Below, one piece after another: positions 21,621-31,725 of a stretch of DNA of 64,000 nucleotides. Position 1 is the stretch's first letter. Each line of letters opens with the position of its first letter. The translations under genes were made by a program, and so were the position numbers. The notes under the pieces were generated by a model that did not search any database, was not told where the DNA came from, and saw nothing but the letters and a program-made list of their open reading frames with translations. Source of the DNA: Ascarosepion bandense (lineage: Eukaryota; Mollusca; Cephalopoda; Sepiida; Sepiidae); NCBI GenBank assembly GCA_037127315.1, contig JBBBDQ010001187.1, positions 461,001 to 525,000 on the forward strand, given 5' to 3'.

Positions 21621-21782
21621 GAATTAATAGGGAGAACTTTGTCACTTCTTCGCATTAATTCTATTAACACTATATTTCGATACCGAGCACTTTACCAAAA
21701 AAAACGCTGTTTGTCAAAATATCTTTTTATTTATCAATAAACCAGTAAAAAAATATCAATCTTAGCAATCAAAACTCAACAC

Positions 21783-21785
<3 letters not shown>

Positions 21786-21842
<57 letters not shown>
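21786..21842. repeat. (AT)n tract at the 3' end of the PLE
   Basis: A pure TA tract directly adjoins the last PLE-derived bases. Confidence 0.97.
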
Positions 21843-21845
<3 letters not shown>

Positions 21846-23727
21846 TTGAAGAGAGTGGACGTCATTTTAACCTAAACCCGAGGAACCTTTCAGCCAACAC
21901 TTGTCAAGGGTTACGTTGGCAAAATTTAAATAGGTATAGAAGAGGACACAACGAAAAGGGAATATTTGCAATACTGGGAGAAGATGGAATTCGATTAAAA
22001 ATAAATCTATTGAAAAAAATTTATTAAAAAGTGAGTGGGGTGTAAACATGTAAATCCCACAAGAGTGAAATAAAAAAGAAAAATGCTACACTCACATATC
22101 GCCAGTAGTTGCAAAGAGCGTAAGAACTGCTCTTTCTGCCTGCATAGGCTCGGCTGCTGAATTTTTAGGCAAATGGCCTCCAACACACGTAGATGGTATG
22201 CCGAACGAGCACTATGCAGGACAGAAAACCAATTGTCCTCATAAGAGGAGGCACAAACCTGACTATCCAACAGGTGCTGACCGATTGCTGAATCCAACAC
22301 AGCTTGAGTCGTCCTTATATTGCTATGGGAATTGCCTAAACGTAAATTCGCGGGGACATGCTGCGCAACCCGTGTCTCCAACCTCAGATTGGTTCGTCCT
22401 ATATATGCTGCATCGCAACAGCACTTAAATTTAGACACAACGGAACTTTTACGAAAATAGGACAACCGATCCTTAACGAAAGATGGAAACACAGGCCTTG
22501 TTTTATAAACAACACGCAACTGTACTGAAAAATAACCCGACGAAATACTAGCCGAAACTTTGTCAGTAACAGCAAGACATTGTCTACCAAGCCAAGGTAA
22601 TTTGAGATACAAAGGACAGCGACTTGGCCCTTCAACTTTTGGTTCTTTAAACCGTTTAATCTTACGGGCAATAACCCGTTTCACCAAATTAATGGGGTAC
22701 CCGTTCCCCTCAAAGATATCATGCAAGCGTGTTAATTCGCTGGCCAAGCATTCAGGAGAACAAATATTAAGGGCACGGTGAACCAAAGTTTCTATTAGGC
22801 CAATTCTGCGGGACTTAGGGACAAAAGAATTCCAATTAGTATATAGACCGGTGAAAGTCGGTTTACGAAACACAGAAGTTACGAAAACCTCATCCCGTCG
22901 CTGAACATAGACATCCAAAAATGGAAGACCCCCGTCCTTCTCCATCTCCATAGTGAACTGAAGAGATGGATGTAGGGAGTTTAGCTGAACTAAAAACTGT
23001 TCAGCCTCAGATGTGCTGCTGAATAATGAGAAGGTATCGTCAACGTAACGTCGATAAATAAGTGGTTCATTAACCTTCTCAAATAGCACATGCTCATAAT
23101 ATCCTACAAAGATATTAGAAAGAAAAGGACTCAAAGGACTCCCCATAGCGACACCGTCCGTCTGCGCATACGTTGTCCCGTTGAAACTGAACTCGACTCC
23201 CTCAGTAGCCAACCGCATACACTCTATGAAAATTTCCTCAGGTATAATCGCAGGGCCAAAATTGCCACGATACAACATGTCAGCACAAATGTTTATACTG
23301 TCCGTTAACGGGACGTTAGTGTATAAGCCGACAATGTCAAAAGAAACCATACACGTATCCCTTGAGGAAAACTCTAAATTTCTAATGAATTTAGAAAAAC
23401 TAAAGGAGTCGGGGACATTATACGCAGACAGAGCATCAGACAGAGGTTGGATAATCTCTGCCAACCACTTGGCCAGCTCATATTGTATTGACCCAACCAT
23501 GGAAAGTATAGGTCTAAGAGGAACTCCTTCCTTATGGACTTTAGGAAGGCCATACATTCTGGGTCGCTGAGAGCCAACGGGCCTAATCCTATTGTAGATG
23601 TCTTTTGAAATTAAATTTTCTTTATATAAAGACAGAAGCCAACGTTGAATTTTGGTCTCTGTCTTACTGGTGCTGTCAAATGTTTCAGCAGGACCGATAA
23701 CAGTAAACTTGGAACGGTCATTCCAAC

Positions 23728-23730
<3 letters not shown>
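21843..23730 (-). mobile_element. Penelope-like retroelement, 5'-truncated, between two (TA)n tracts
   Basis: The element's gene is nearly whole, and about 160 bases of 3' flank follow the stop before the (AT)n tract. The 5' part of the gene is cut off at another (TA)n tract. The lack of internal stops suggests recent arrival. Some PLEs are known to insert into or near simple repeats; the two flanking TA tracts may be the split target or later expansions. I saw only a badly eroded hammerhead-like remnant in the 3' flank. Confidence 0.85.
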
Positions 23731-23784
<54 letters not shown>

Positions 23785-23821
23785 GGATTGATTGATTGAT
23801 TAATTGATAAATACATCCCAA
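22007..23821 (-). CDS. Penelope-like reverse transcriptase with GIY-YIG endonuclease, N-terminally truncated
   Basis: The open frame has 604 codons. About the first 31 residues are translated microsatellite (IYIY), so the true start is missing. RT landmarks: RMYGLPKVHK (88-97), LRPILS (102-107), motif A SFDIVGLYTNVP with Asp162, motif B QTDGVAMGSPLSP (220-232), motif C YVDD (259-262) and LPFLDV (299-304). The C-terminal part has the PLE-type CxC then AAYIGRT (471-477), with Arg484, His488 and Glu549 as likely GIY-YIG residues. PLE proteins use the endonuclease to nick DNA and the RT to copy their RNA at the nick. No frameshift or stop interrupts the RT-endonuclease part, unlike every other transposon gene here. 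The N-terminal PLE region before the RT is absent. Confidence 0.9.
23731..23803. repeat. (TA)n plus (ATTG)n microsatellite
   Basis: A TA tract with one CA interruption, then five ATTG/GATT units. It truncates the PLE coding region. Confidence 0.95.
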
Positions 23822-24299
23822 TCTTTTAATTAAATGTTATTCAGACAAGCAGATGTACTATATATATATATCTTTTGTCTTATAGCCTTGTACATAATGC
23901 AGTTAATTATTGATAATATCAATTCTTATAATAAATTATATTTTTGTATTGAAGATATGCGGTTTTATGATGAATATTTCGAGGTAAAACCCTTGTTAGA
24001 AAGGTTATATTCTTCACAAATTTCTAAATATTCTATTAAATAATCTATAAAAAATATCAAAAAACTTTATTTTAATAACCCCTTTTCTTCTTGGGAAGCC
24101 ATTATGAAAGCGGACGTCTAAGACCAGGTAAATTTCCCATGATAACTCATTCGATCAATAAATATTTTAATATGGCTTGTTTAGTCTAAATAAAGGCGCA
24201 GGTGCACTGGAAAATATCAACTGATAAGATGATTATGTGCGGAAATATAGGAAGAGAGAAAGTTTTTTTCATCATATATGATTTGTACTAATATATATT
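23804..24299. other. unassigned stretch
   Basis: No recognisable gene. The small plus-strand frame at 23,834-24,043 has no domain. Confidence 0.5.
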
Positions 24300-25003
24300 C
24301 TTTATAATCATATCACCCTAAGCAAGACATTCCACTGCCACTATAGCGCAGGGGGTTATATAGAGCGATTGGGTATAGGAAATGTCAGAAGGAGGGTGAT
24401 AGAGGAGTAAGAAAGTACATAGGAAGAGTGTTGGAGAGAATGGGTGCGAGTTAGTCTGTTAGGAGGTGTCTATTGACCTTACATTTAAACTCCTGGTTGT
24501 TGTAGCCATCGGGGAAGCAAGCATGCGGAAGGGAATTCCACAGGCGGGAAGTGCGAGAAAAAAATCTGTTGGAGTAAAAATTGCGGTTACATTTCATCGG
24601 TTTCACTATAAAAATGTGGGACCTAGTTGCTAATCTAGTATCTCGTGCAAATGCACACCTAGGGGGCACCAGTGATTTAAGTTCATCAGAGCAGAAGCCG
24701 TGGAAAGTATTTATAGGAGAGACACACGGCAGCCACATCAAGCCGGTGAGTGAGTGACTGCAGGTGGTCAGCCAAGTCGGTATCGATCATATTGCAGATT
24801 ATCCGCTGTATTTTGTCACGAACCCCGAGGAGAATTGCAGGGGCACCAGACCAGATGCGGCAGCAGTATTCAATACACGGTCGGACGGTAGATTTGAGAA
24901 AATTGTATAGAGGACTAAAGAGAAATTTAAATGATTTAACCATTAACTGAATAAAATTTTCAAAATCAGAAACACTGAAGTAAAGATAACTATATAGCCA
25001 CAA
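24300..25003 (-). mobile_element. CR1/jockey-like LINE 3' fragment (family A)
   Basis: Two overlapping minus-strand frames (24,686-25,003 and 24,451-24,741) together cover the RT C-terminal region. The first contains STVRPCIEYCCRIWSGAPA, the second contains FHGFCSDELKSL, TRLATRSH and SRTSRLWNSLP. The frame change near 24,700 shows it is a pseudogene. The 3' tail near 24,300-24,360 carries the family's terminal motif, in which TCACCCTAAGCAAG is the plus-strand form. Confidence 0.8.
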
Positions 25004-26080
25004 TCAATTCTTGACGAGAACACGGATTTTTATAAAGACGATTTCATGAACAGACCCAAGAGACGCACGTTACAAACCTGCCTGAGGGTAATCTTGTAAA
25101 TGTTTTTGGTGGTCAGGCTGGTATTTGTAAAATGCATTGTTTTTTTTGTTTTTTTTTAAACTATGCAAATATGGTTATCCGTTGTAAAATAACGCTTTTA
25201 ATTTATGAAAATAGCTGCAAGATATACTCGGTCATTAAATATTTTTAGACTACACGATCAATTCTGAATGACATAATCCCGTACTCAGATGACTGAATAG
25301 TAGTCTCCGAACATAGAACAGATAAAATATAAAGCTTGCATAATTAAACCAAAATATACATTAATTAATCAACGTGTATTCATTTATATATTCCTTGTGT
25401 ATTTATTTTTATATTTTTGTCCCATCTGTAGTAAGAAAGGAGGTGCATTATGTTAAGAAATTTTTGATTGATTATTTCCCTTCTTCGGTTTTAATAATCT
25501 ATACAAATTTAATATTTATTTGCATTTAGATTAGCTTCCGTGCAATATGAACGGTTTAATTAACCAGTTCTTTTACTGATACATTCCTTAGATTGCAGTC
25601 TGATACATTCAAGCCTTTCATGTGAGGCACCCAGATACCCTTTCATTATTAAGTGATCAGCATGCTTCAATTTAGACTTGTAGTCGCAGTCTTTACCATT
25701 CTGCAGCTAAACATTTTTGTCCGAGAGATATTTTCATTTTACTTTTTTATTAAACACAATGCTTTTAACATGAAAAGCCATTTAGTCAAAAGTGATTTTT
25801 CAAATACCAGGAGTAATGGACGAATGAGTGATATTACTGAATGTCTAAAGATCTAAAGAAACAGATTAATTAACTGGAGTATTCGATTCCATTTTTTTTT
25901 TTTTGTAAATTCTACATGGCATATTTATTGTATCTTAAAACAGTTTTCAGTATTTTTTTCATTGATTATTAACACATTTTAACAATTGCTGCCATTTTTA
26001 TGGTGTTGACACACTAGTTTCAATATGTTTTTCTGGTAATTAATTGTTAAAGGGATATATTTAGTAAAGTAGATAGTCAA
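25004..26080. other. unassigned AT-rich stretch
   Basis: Low-complexity T and A runs occur near 25,140 and 25,890. Nothing else was recognised. Confidence 0.5.
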
Positions 26081-26815
26081 AAATTAAAAAGCGGAATGAG
26101 AGACAGGGAGATTACGTTGAAAACCACGCAAAGAATATTGGATTTTTATGTGATATAATCTACCGGCCATAATTATTAGGCCACCCCAGCGTTTAAATAA
26201 ATGATGTATTTCACATTACTTTTTAGTATTTGTTGCCAAGTGAATAATTGTAAATGAAAATAGAATGGTTCTGTTGTTAATATTGCACAATAACATGTGC
26301 ACCAAATGAATTTATAAATATTTAATAAATACCTATATTGCAGTTTCATCAATGAAAGAATGAAGAAAATTTAGGGTGATTTGGACGAGTCCTTTTTTGC
26401 TTCCTTGCCTTGTAAAATTTTACAAAGTAATAATAACAAAAGAACCATTATATTTTCATTTGGAAATAAATACGAAGAGTAGTATGCAATAAAAAAAAAT
26501 TCTTAAAAAAAATAACTGGGTTGCCGAATAATTATGGCCGGTAGTGTATGTCCTCTTATATGGCAGCGAATGATCTCTTTAAAGATGAAGGAGAGACTCA
26601 AAGCAGCGAAGATTTGGGTCAATAGAAGGATGCTGAAGATTTCATACACCGAACATATGAGCAACGGTTTGGGAGAGGATCCAAAAGGAAAATAAAACTT
26701 ATAATGAGCACCAGGAAGAGACAGCTGAGTATTCTGGGACACGTAATGATGTAGGAGGGTTTAGAGAATCTAATAAACGCAGGAGGGATAGAAAGAAATA
26801 GAGACTAGGGAAAGC
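26081..26815 (+). mobile_element. decayed RTE-like LINE fragment (family B) split by a MITE
   Basis: The left part (about 26,081-26,157) aligns by eye with the segment of the 9256 copy before the ATGTAATATCAG site. The right part (26,547-26,815) continues from CTTATATGGCAGCGAATG through the GAAGAGACAGCTGAG block. Many substitutions and indels are present, so this is one of the oldest family B copies. The gap is filled by the MITE at 26,158-26,546. Confidence 0.65.
26158..26546. mobile_element. Tc1/mariner-type MITE, 389 bp
   Basis: The ends are inverted copies. The left reads TACCGGCCATAATTATTAGG (26,161). The right, read inward, is CACTACCGGCCATAATTATT. TA dinucleotides flank both ends (26,156-26,157 and 26,547-26,548), as expected for Tc1/mariner integration. 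Imperfect inversion extends at least 120 bases inward. It encodes no transposase. It interrupts a family B LINE. Confidence 0.8.
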
Positions 26816-26922
26816 AACATGATACATAGTTGATGAACTTGCGTAGATTTGAGGTTTGGGAGAGATCTTCTTCTTCTATGTGCCCTGTCCTTTCAGGATG
26901 TAGGCGATAAAGGTCCTCCACA

Positions 26923-27413
26923 TTTTTTGTTTTTAATCATATCACCCCGAGCAAGGCGATAACGCCACTGATGTGCAGGGGCCTACGTAAAAGTGAAAAG
27001 ATTGGAAAAGAGAAAACCGGAGACCACATCCTAAGCAGGGAACAAGGGATGAGCTTCTTCACCTGTTCAATAGACGAGGGTGGAGTGTAAACCGGGCGAT
27101 AATTTAGTCTATCTGCTCCAATTGAAAAAAAGAAAAAAAGAAAAGGAGTGAGAATATTAAAAAAGAGAAAGCCGGAAACCACATCCTAAACAGGGAACAA
27201 GGGATGAGCCTCTTCACCTGTTCAATAAACGTGGGTGGAGAGTGAACCGGGCGATAGTTTAGTCTATTTGCTCCAATTGAAAAGAAAAGAAAAAGGAGTG
27301 AAAAGATTGGAAAAGAGAAAACCGGAAACCACATACTAAACAGGAAACAAGGGATGAGCCTATTCACCTGTTCAATAGACGTGGATGGAGTGTGAACCGG
27401 GCGATAGTTTAGT
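26923..27413 (-). mobile_element. nested CR1/jockey-like LINE tail (family A) with 3 x 150-bp repeats
   Basis: It starts on the plus strand with the poly-T side and the family A end motif CACCCCGAGCAAGGC. It then contains three tandem copies of a ~150-base unit; the GGGATGAGC landmarks are at about 27,047, 27,201 and 27,351. The unit is part of the 3' UTR and is not seen repeated in the other family A copies here. Minus-strand frames at 26,937-27,367 are the translated repeat. Confidence 0.75.
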
Positions 27414-27577
27414 CTCCCTATTCCTACTAGCTCTTAATATGTTTTCTTCTGTTACACCTCGCAACCCCCGTTCCGCCATCCACCTGATCAGGCCCTTCAA
27501 ATATGTTATCCGATTCCTTCCTCTGTCTCTTTTTCCTTCTATCTGGCCTGTCAGCATCAAGTTTTTCAAGCCCACTT

Positions 27578-27983
27578 TCCTCTGTCCAGGGAGGCAACCT
27601 CTCCTGCCTCCCATAAGCATGGACCAAGCGATTCTCCCGGAGAGTAATACACTACGCCTCCTCGGCCTTACCCTGTCCTCAGACCTCAAATGGAACCACT
27701 ATATTGAATCCATAGCAAAATCTACTGCTAAGAAGTTTGGGTCACTATGTCGATCCAGGATGTTTTTTCCACCTGAAACCATCCTGCATATATACAAGTC
27801 AACCATCCGTCCGTACATGGAGTACTGCTGTCATTTATGGTCAGGTGCCCCTGCCGTTCTCCTCAGTGTTCTTTTTACAGTTATGCAGTGTTCCAGTGTT
27901 CTTTTTACAGTTATGTAGCCCCCTGCACATCAGTGGCGTTTCCGCCTTGCTCGGGGTGAAATGATTAAAAAAAAAAAAAAAAG
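27578..27983 (+). mobile_element. nested CR1/jockey-like LINE (family A) with poly(A) tail
   Basis: The plus strand encodes LRLLGLTLSSDLKW, AKSTAKKFGSLC and STIRPYMEYCCHLWSGAPA, the region just after the RT core. It then jumps to the 3' end CCCCCTGCACATCAGTGGCG...CTCGGGGTG and a poly(A) run at about 27,966-27,981. A GTTCTTTTTACAGTTATG block is duplicated near 27,867-27,915. The internal jump is a deletion relative to the copies at 60,655 and 63,088. Confidence 0.8.
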
Positions 27984-28389
27984 AGAAACTTCAGTTGTCT
28001 CTTCCTGATGCTCACTATTAATTTTCTTTTCGTTGCCATTCTTTCGAACACCTCATCGTTGCTCGCATGCTCGGTTCACGATATCCGCAGCATCCTTCTG
28101 TAGAACCACATTTCTGTTTTTCCTCATCTTCGATGATATTGTCCAGCATTCACTGCCGTATTGAAAAACTGACATCACATAGCAATCTAGTACTCTCTTC
28201 TTTGTTTCTAGTGAAATTATCCTGTGTCTTAATACTTTACCCAGCTTCTGGAACGCGTCCTTCGCCATGCTCATTCGCCTTCGGATTTCTGTGTCGCACT
28301 TTCCATCTCCTGTTCGTACACTTCCTAGGTATTTAAATTTTTGTACTTGCTTGATTCTGATATTGCCCCCCGGGCTTTTATGTGGATGA

Positions 28390-28390
<1 letters not shown>

Positions 28391-28450
<60 letters not shown>
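28391..28450. repeat. (AT)n microsatellite
   Basis: A pure TA tract of about 60 bases. Confidence 0.97.
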
Positions 28451-28452
<2 letters not shown>

Positions 28453-29012
28453 TGTATTGCGGATGCCGATTAATGAAAGCATTTTTTACTTCGCGTATAG
28501 TCCTGAAGTAGAAGAGATTACGTGATTTAGCATTTCATGATAGCGGCATAACATCAGGGAAACTCTGCACCTAGCAAAGTGGAAATTAGTTGCAACTTTC
28601 GGTTAGAGATGCGGACTGGACAACCCATGCTTGCCTATATAAGACAGGGTGGCGATGGTAACAGCAATACTTAGAAGTGCTCTCCAGCTAGAGAGAATCT
28701 GGCATCCATGAACATAGGAAAAACCTCCGCTAAAGCAATGAACTGAACAATCTGTTAACGAATAGATAACAAAAGAAACTCTATCTTTGATTTAAAAATA
28801 ACACCCACTTTAATAAGTGAGGAAAATTCGTTACTACGATGATAATATTTAGAAGGAATACTAATAAACAGTTTCCCATTGATATCTACCACGTGAAAAA
28901 TGTTTATATCATCAACTTACATAAAAATCCCTCCATATTCTTGCATATGTCTGCGATTGATGTAACATAAATCATTCACTCCCATAACAAATTATCCTAC
29001 CATTAACATATG
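28451..29012. other. unassigned stretch
   Basis: No gene or repeat family was recognised. Confidence 0.5.
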
Positions 29013-29317
29013 AACACTTCTTCTTCTTCTTCAATATGTTATGTCCTATCAGTACGTATGCGATCATGGCTTTCCACGTCTCCCAATCTCTGGTGGATTT
29101 TCTCCTGTTACACTACCTCGCTTTGTCATTCTCCTACTCAGACCTGTCAAGCAGGTTACCCGCTGCTTTTCCTCTCTCTTTCTTTCCCTTTATCTGATCC
29201 GTGAGCTTCGGATTCTCATTATTCATTACATGCCCTAGCTGTCATGTTTTAGCTGTCTCTTCTCGATGCTCAGAATTTTCCTTTTCGTTTCGATTTTTTC
29301 CAAAACCTCATCATTGC

Positions 29318-29322
<5 letters not shown>
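29013..29322 (-). mobile_element. RTE-like LINE 3' fragment (family B)
   Basis: It begins with the CTTCTTCTTCTT tail and continues with GATCATGGCTTTCCACGTCTC and the later family B blocks. The copy is truncated where it meets an (AT)n tract at 29,323. Confidence 0.7.

Positions 29323-29366
<44 letters not shown>
29323..29366. repeat. (AT)n microsatellite
   Basis: A pure TA tract lying between a LINE fragment and the 3' end of SINE family 2. Confidence 0.97.
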
Positions 29367-29368
<2 letters not shown>

Positions 29369-29596
29369 CATCCGCAGATAGATCTGTTTCGCTGTATAAC
29401 AGCTCTTCAGTTCGGATTACTTTTTACCCAGGATTGAAACCCGACCGAATTGGCGATTCTACTTCTGAGCTATGGGCGCTAGGTAGAAGGAGGCAAACGT
29501 TTTAGAGTATGCCTTATTATTACACACACGCCCAGTAGCTGAGAGTGTTCTAATTCATGGCTGAATGAACGGTGCGTAGATGTTAGAGTAGCTATT
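29367..29596 (-). mobile_element. SINE family 2, copy 2
   Basis: On the minus strand the order is the AGCTACTC-type leader (near 29,590), the tRNA-like segment (CATAGCTCAGAAGTAG at about 29,460-29,475 and the B-box GGGTTTCAATCC at about 29,437) and the hammerhead motif. The (TA)n tract follows. This is the same unit as at 2994. Confidence 0.75.
29370..29417 (-). ncRNA. hammerhead ribozyme motif in SINE family 2, copy 2
   Basis: Minus strand: stem I ATCCGAA, core CTGAAGA, stem II GCTGT/ACAGC (perfect), core GAAA, stem III region CAGATCTA, triplet ATC, and stem I return TGCGGAT. Six of seven stem I positions pair. Predicted cleavage lies between plus positions 29,377 and 29,376. Confidence 0.8.
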
Positions 29597-29626
29597 ATTT
29601 TTCTTATAGGTATAGATGTCCAGTCC

Positions 29627-30169
29627 GTAAACGGCGAGGATAATCCAACAAGATTAACTTAATATAAAATATTAAGTGTTATATCTATATAGAGAGCTCA
29701 ATGGATGTTATCCAGAGTAATATGATATTTATAAAGGAAAACTCAACACGTCATTTGAATTGGTTATAAATTATAATTCATTTCAATGTGCTAAATTAAC
29801 CCACCATTAAAATGTGTGCTCATATGTGTATATGAATATAAGTGAGTGTACATGTGTGGGTTAATTTGTTGGGTTACACATACATACGTATCCATGGAAT
29901 TAGAAGTCGGCGGTTAATGACTTAGTGGTCAATATCTTCGTGACTGGTCTGAATATTCACAACTCATATGACGCCAATGCCTCTGTCCTGACTCTCTTTT
30001 TTCTTTTCTTTTTTTCTTTTTTTTATATTTTTTCCTTTTTTTTATTTTTTATCTTTCTCTTCACTTAACGGAAATGCTTACTCCGACCATTTTTTTCATA
30101 CCATATTGTGGTCTGATGAAATGAGCTAATTGAAATTAATTATAATTTATAACCAATTCAAGTGACGTG

Positions 30170-30172
<3 letters not shown>
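29627..30172. mobile_element. fold-back element with hammerhead-like motif (fold family 2), copy 2
   Basis: The left part (from CGGCGAGGATAATCC and TAAGTGTTATATCTATATAG, then TATAAAGGAAAAC and TTATAAATTATAA) matches the 21-kb element. The ACATACATACGTATCCATGG block follows. The right end TTATAATTTATAACCAATTC mirrors the left arm and runs into (AT)n. A T-rich patch at about 29,995-30,060 interrupts the interior. Confidence 0.7.
30109..30155 (+). ncRNA. hammerhead-like motif, fold family 2, copy 2
   Basis: Stem I TGGT, core CTGATGA (30,113), a short AAT/ATT stem II, core GAAA (30,132), an AT-rich stem III, triplet ATA, and stem I return ACCA. Compared with the 21-kb copy, the distal half of stem II seems deleted. 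Core bases are intact here. Confidence 0.6.
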
Positions 30173-30194
<22 letters not shown>

Positions 30195-30206
<12 letters not shown>

Positions 30207-30770
30207 CATATATTGTTAAATAGATAATTAATGTCATGTTTAATCATAAGTTGTTCTAAAAATCGTACTTTGGCTTCAATTTCAGGTGAAAATAAAGACA
30301 AAAACTGTCTAACATTTGAATATATTTATTACGCTGATTTTAAACTTTCGGCTCACATGTGTCAACGTCAGAGTGATTGGAGGGACATTAACACAATCAT
30401 ATCCACCATAAAAAATGATTTTATGTTAACATAAAAAATTGCTATGCGATGATAACAGTCTCCGAATACCAGGCGCAGGTGGTAAATTAATAATGCGGTT
30501 CTATGACATCACATCACTTGAGAGACCAAAATGTTAACAACTGAAGCATATGCCTAAATCCAATGTAATGTGTTGTGACTAGATTGAAATGTGATTTGAA
30601 GTGTTTGTTGCTTTGATTTAATGCAGATGGCCTCCAATAATGTATGAGTACTGAAGTTGGCCTATGTGAGCCGAAAGCTTAGAACTTGCATAATAAAAAA
30701 TATCCAGATGTTTAACAATTTATAATTTATTTTAACCAGAAACTAAATCCAAAATATGATAGACACTTGT
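30195..30770. mobile_element. fold-back element, fold family 1, copy 2 (decayed)
   Basis: The left arm (30,203-30,370) has ATGTTTAATCATAAG...CTTTGGCTTCAATTTCAG. The right arm (about 30,650-30,770) has the inverted counterpart. Each arm carries a remnant of the GGCT...GAGCCGAAAG hammerhead-like hairpin: plus strand at 30,651-30,685, and minus strand near 30,345-30,362. Confidence 0.6.
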
Positions 30771-31176
30771 ACACCCACTGACGTACACAAACATAACTAT
30801 ATGTGAAATATGTCACATATGCTTATGTTTGGGTGAACACCGGTGGGCGAGCTGGAGTGTATGTGTGTCTGCGTACGTCAGTGGGTGTACATGTTTGTAT
30901 CTATGTTTGCGCTTGTATGAGAGATATTACAACGAGAAAGTTTTTTACCAATTTTCCTCCCACTTCCACAAAAATACACCGATATGCGCAGGTCTAAATA
31001 TATTCAATATTAAAAAAAATAGTTTTTGTGACAATCGCAAAAACGTGAAACGTGAAACCCAGGGTCACAAACTCACGTCTATATAACTGAATATGTTAGC
31101 TCTATCACTGATATTGAACGCTTTCAAAAAAGTACCGCAAATATATAATATATAAATAATATAATATGTATAACAA

Positions 31177-31233
<57 letters not shown>

Positions 31234-31361
31234 CATAGTACACTTGGTATGTAATCCAAGTAAATTCCAAAAGAGACGAACTCAAGAGAACTCAATGTTA
31301 AATTCATTTATTTAATTTAACAGAGAAATATAATTTATAAAGGATTTTCGATTATTACTAT
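30771..31361. other. unassigned stretch with (AT)n
   Basis: It contains an (AT)n tract at about 31,182-31,232 and TG-rich sequence near 30,830-30,910. No gene recognised. Confidence 0.5.
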
Positions 31362-31413
31362 GGATAATACATATTTCACCGCTTTGATGTTATTATCCCG
31401 GCTCGTCAGACCC
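31362..31413 (-). ncRNA. hammerhead-like motif, solitary (fold family 6)
   Basis: Minus strand: stem I GGGT, core CTGACGA (plus 31,403-31,409), stem II GCCG/CGGT, core GAAA (plus 31,374-31,377), a short stem III and triplet ATT, then stem I return ATCC. All core positions are present. It lies between two (AT)n patches, with no obvious inverted partner. Confidence 0.55.
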
Positions 31414-31439
31414 AAATGGTTCAACAGTAGCTATATATA

Positions 31440-31578
31440 TATACATATATAATTATGTACATGTTCTAAAGTATGATTTATAATAAATATTCACAGCTCT
31501 ATATAGTATATTATATATCGAGCACTGTTTTAAATTAATGTTTTGGACGTTGAAAGGATTCTTCGTTCTGTACCCACT

Positions 31579-31613
<35 letters not shown>

Positions 31614-31693
31614 TTCACACACATACACACAGATATATATATTTCGAAAAGTACAGTGTCACAAACATTCCTAATCCTGTTTATGATTTATGA

Positions 31694-31725
<32 letters not shown>

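Larger units (their letters stand above)
26868..28370 (-). mobile_element. RTE-like LINE fragment (family B) with two nested LINE insertions
   Basis: Three separated blocks follow the family B order: 26,868-26,922 (TTC-repeat tail and CTTTCAGGATGTAGGCGAT), 27,414-27,577 (from TCCCTATTCC to the CAAGCCCACTTT region) and 27,984-28,370 (from AACTTCAGTTGTCTC to the CCATCTCCTGTTCGTACAC region). Joined, they are one minus-strand copy. On the minus strand the last block reads MAKDAFQKLGKVL and YGSECWTISSKMR. The intervening pieces are family A LINE in opposite orientations. Confidence 0.8.

Noticed and set aside
21860..21900. Hammerhead expected in the 3' flank of the PLE (CTGAAAG and AAAA boxes on the minus strand)
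   Set aside because: Both core boxes are altered and stem II is poor. At best it is an eroded remnant.
22198..23570. Plus-strand frames across the PLE
   Set aside because: They are antisense shadows of the intact minus-strand PLE gene.
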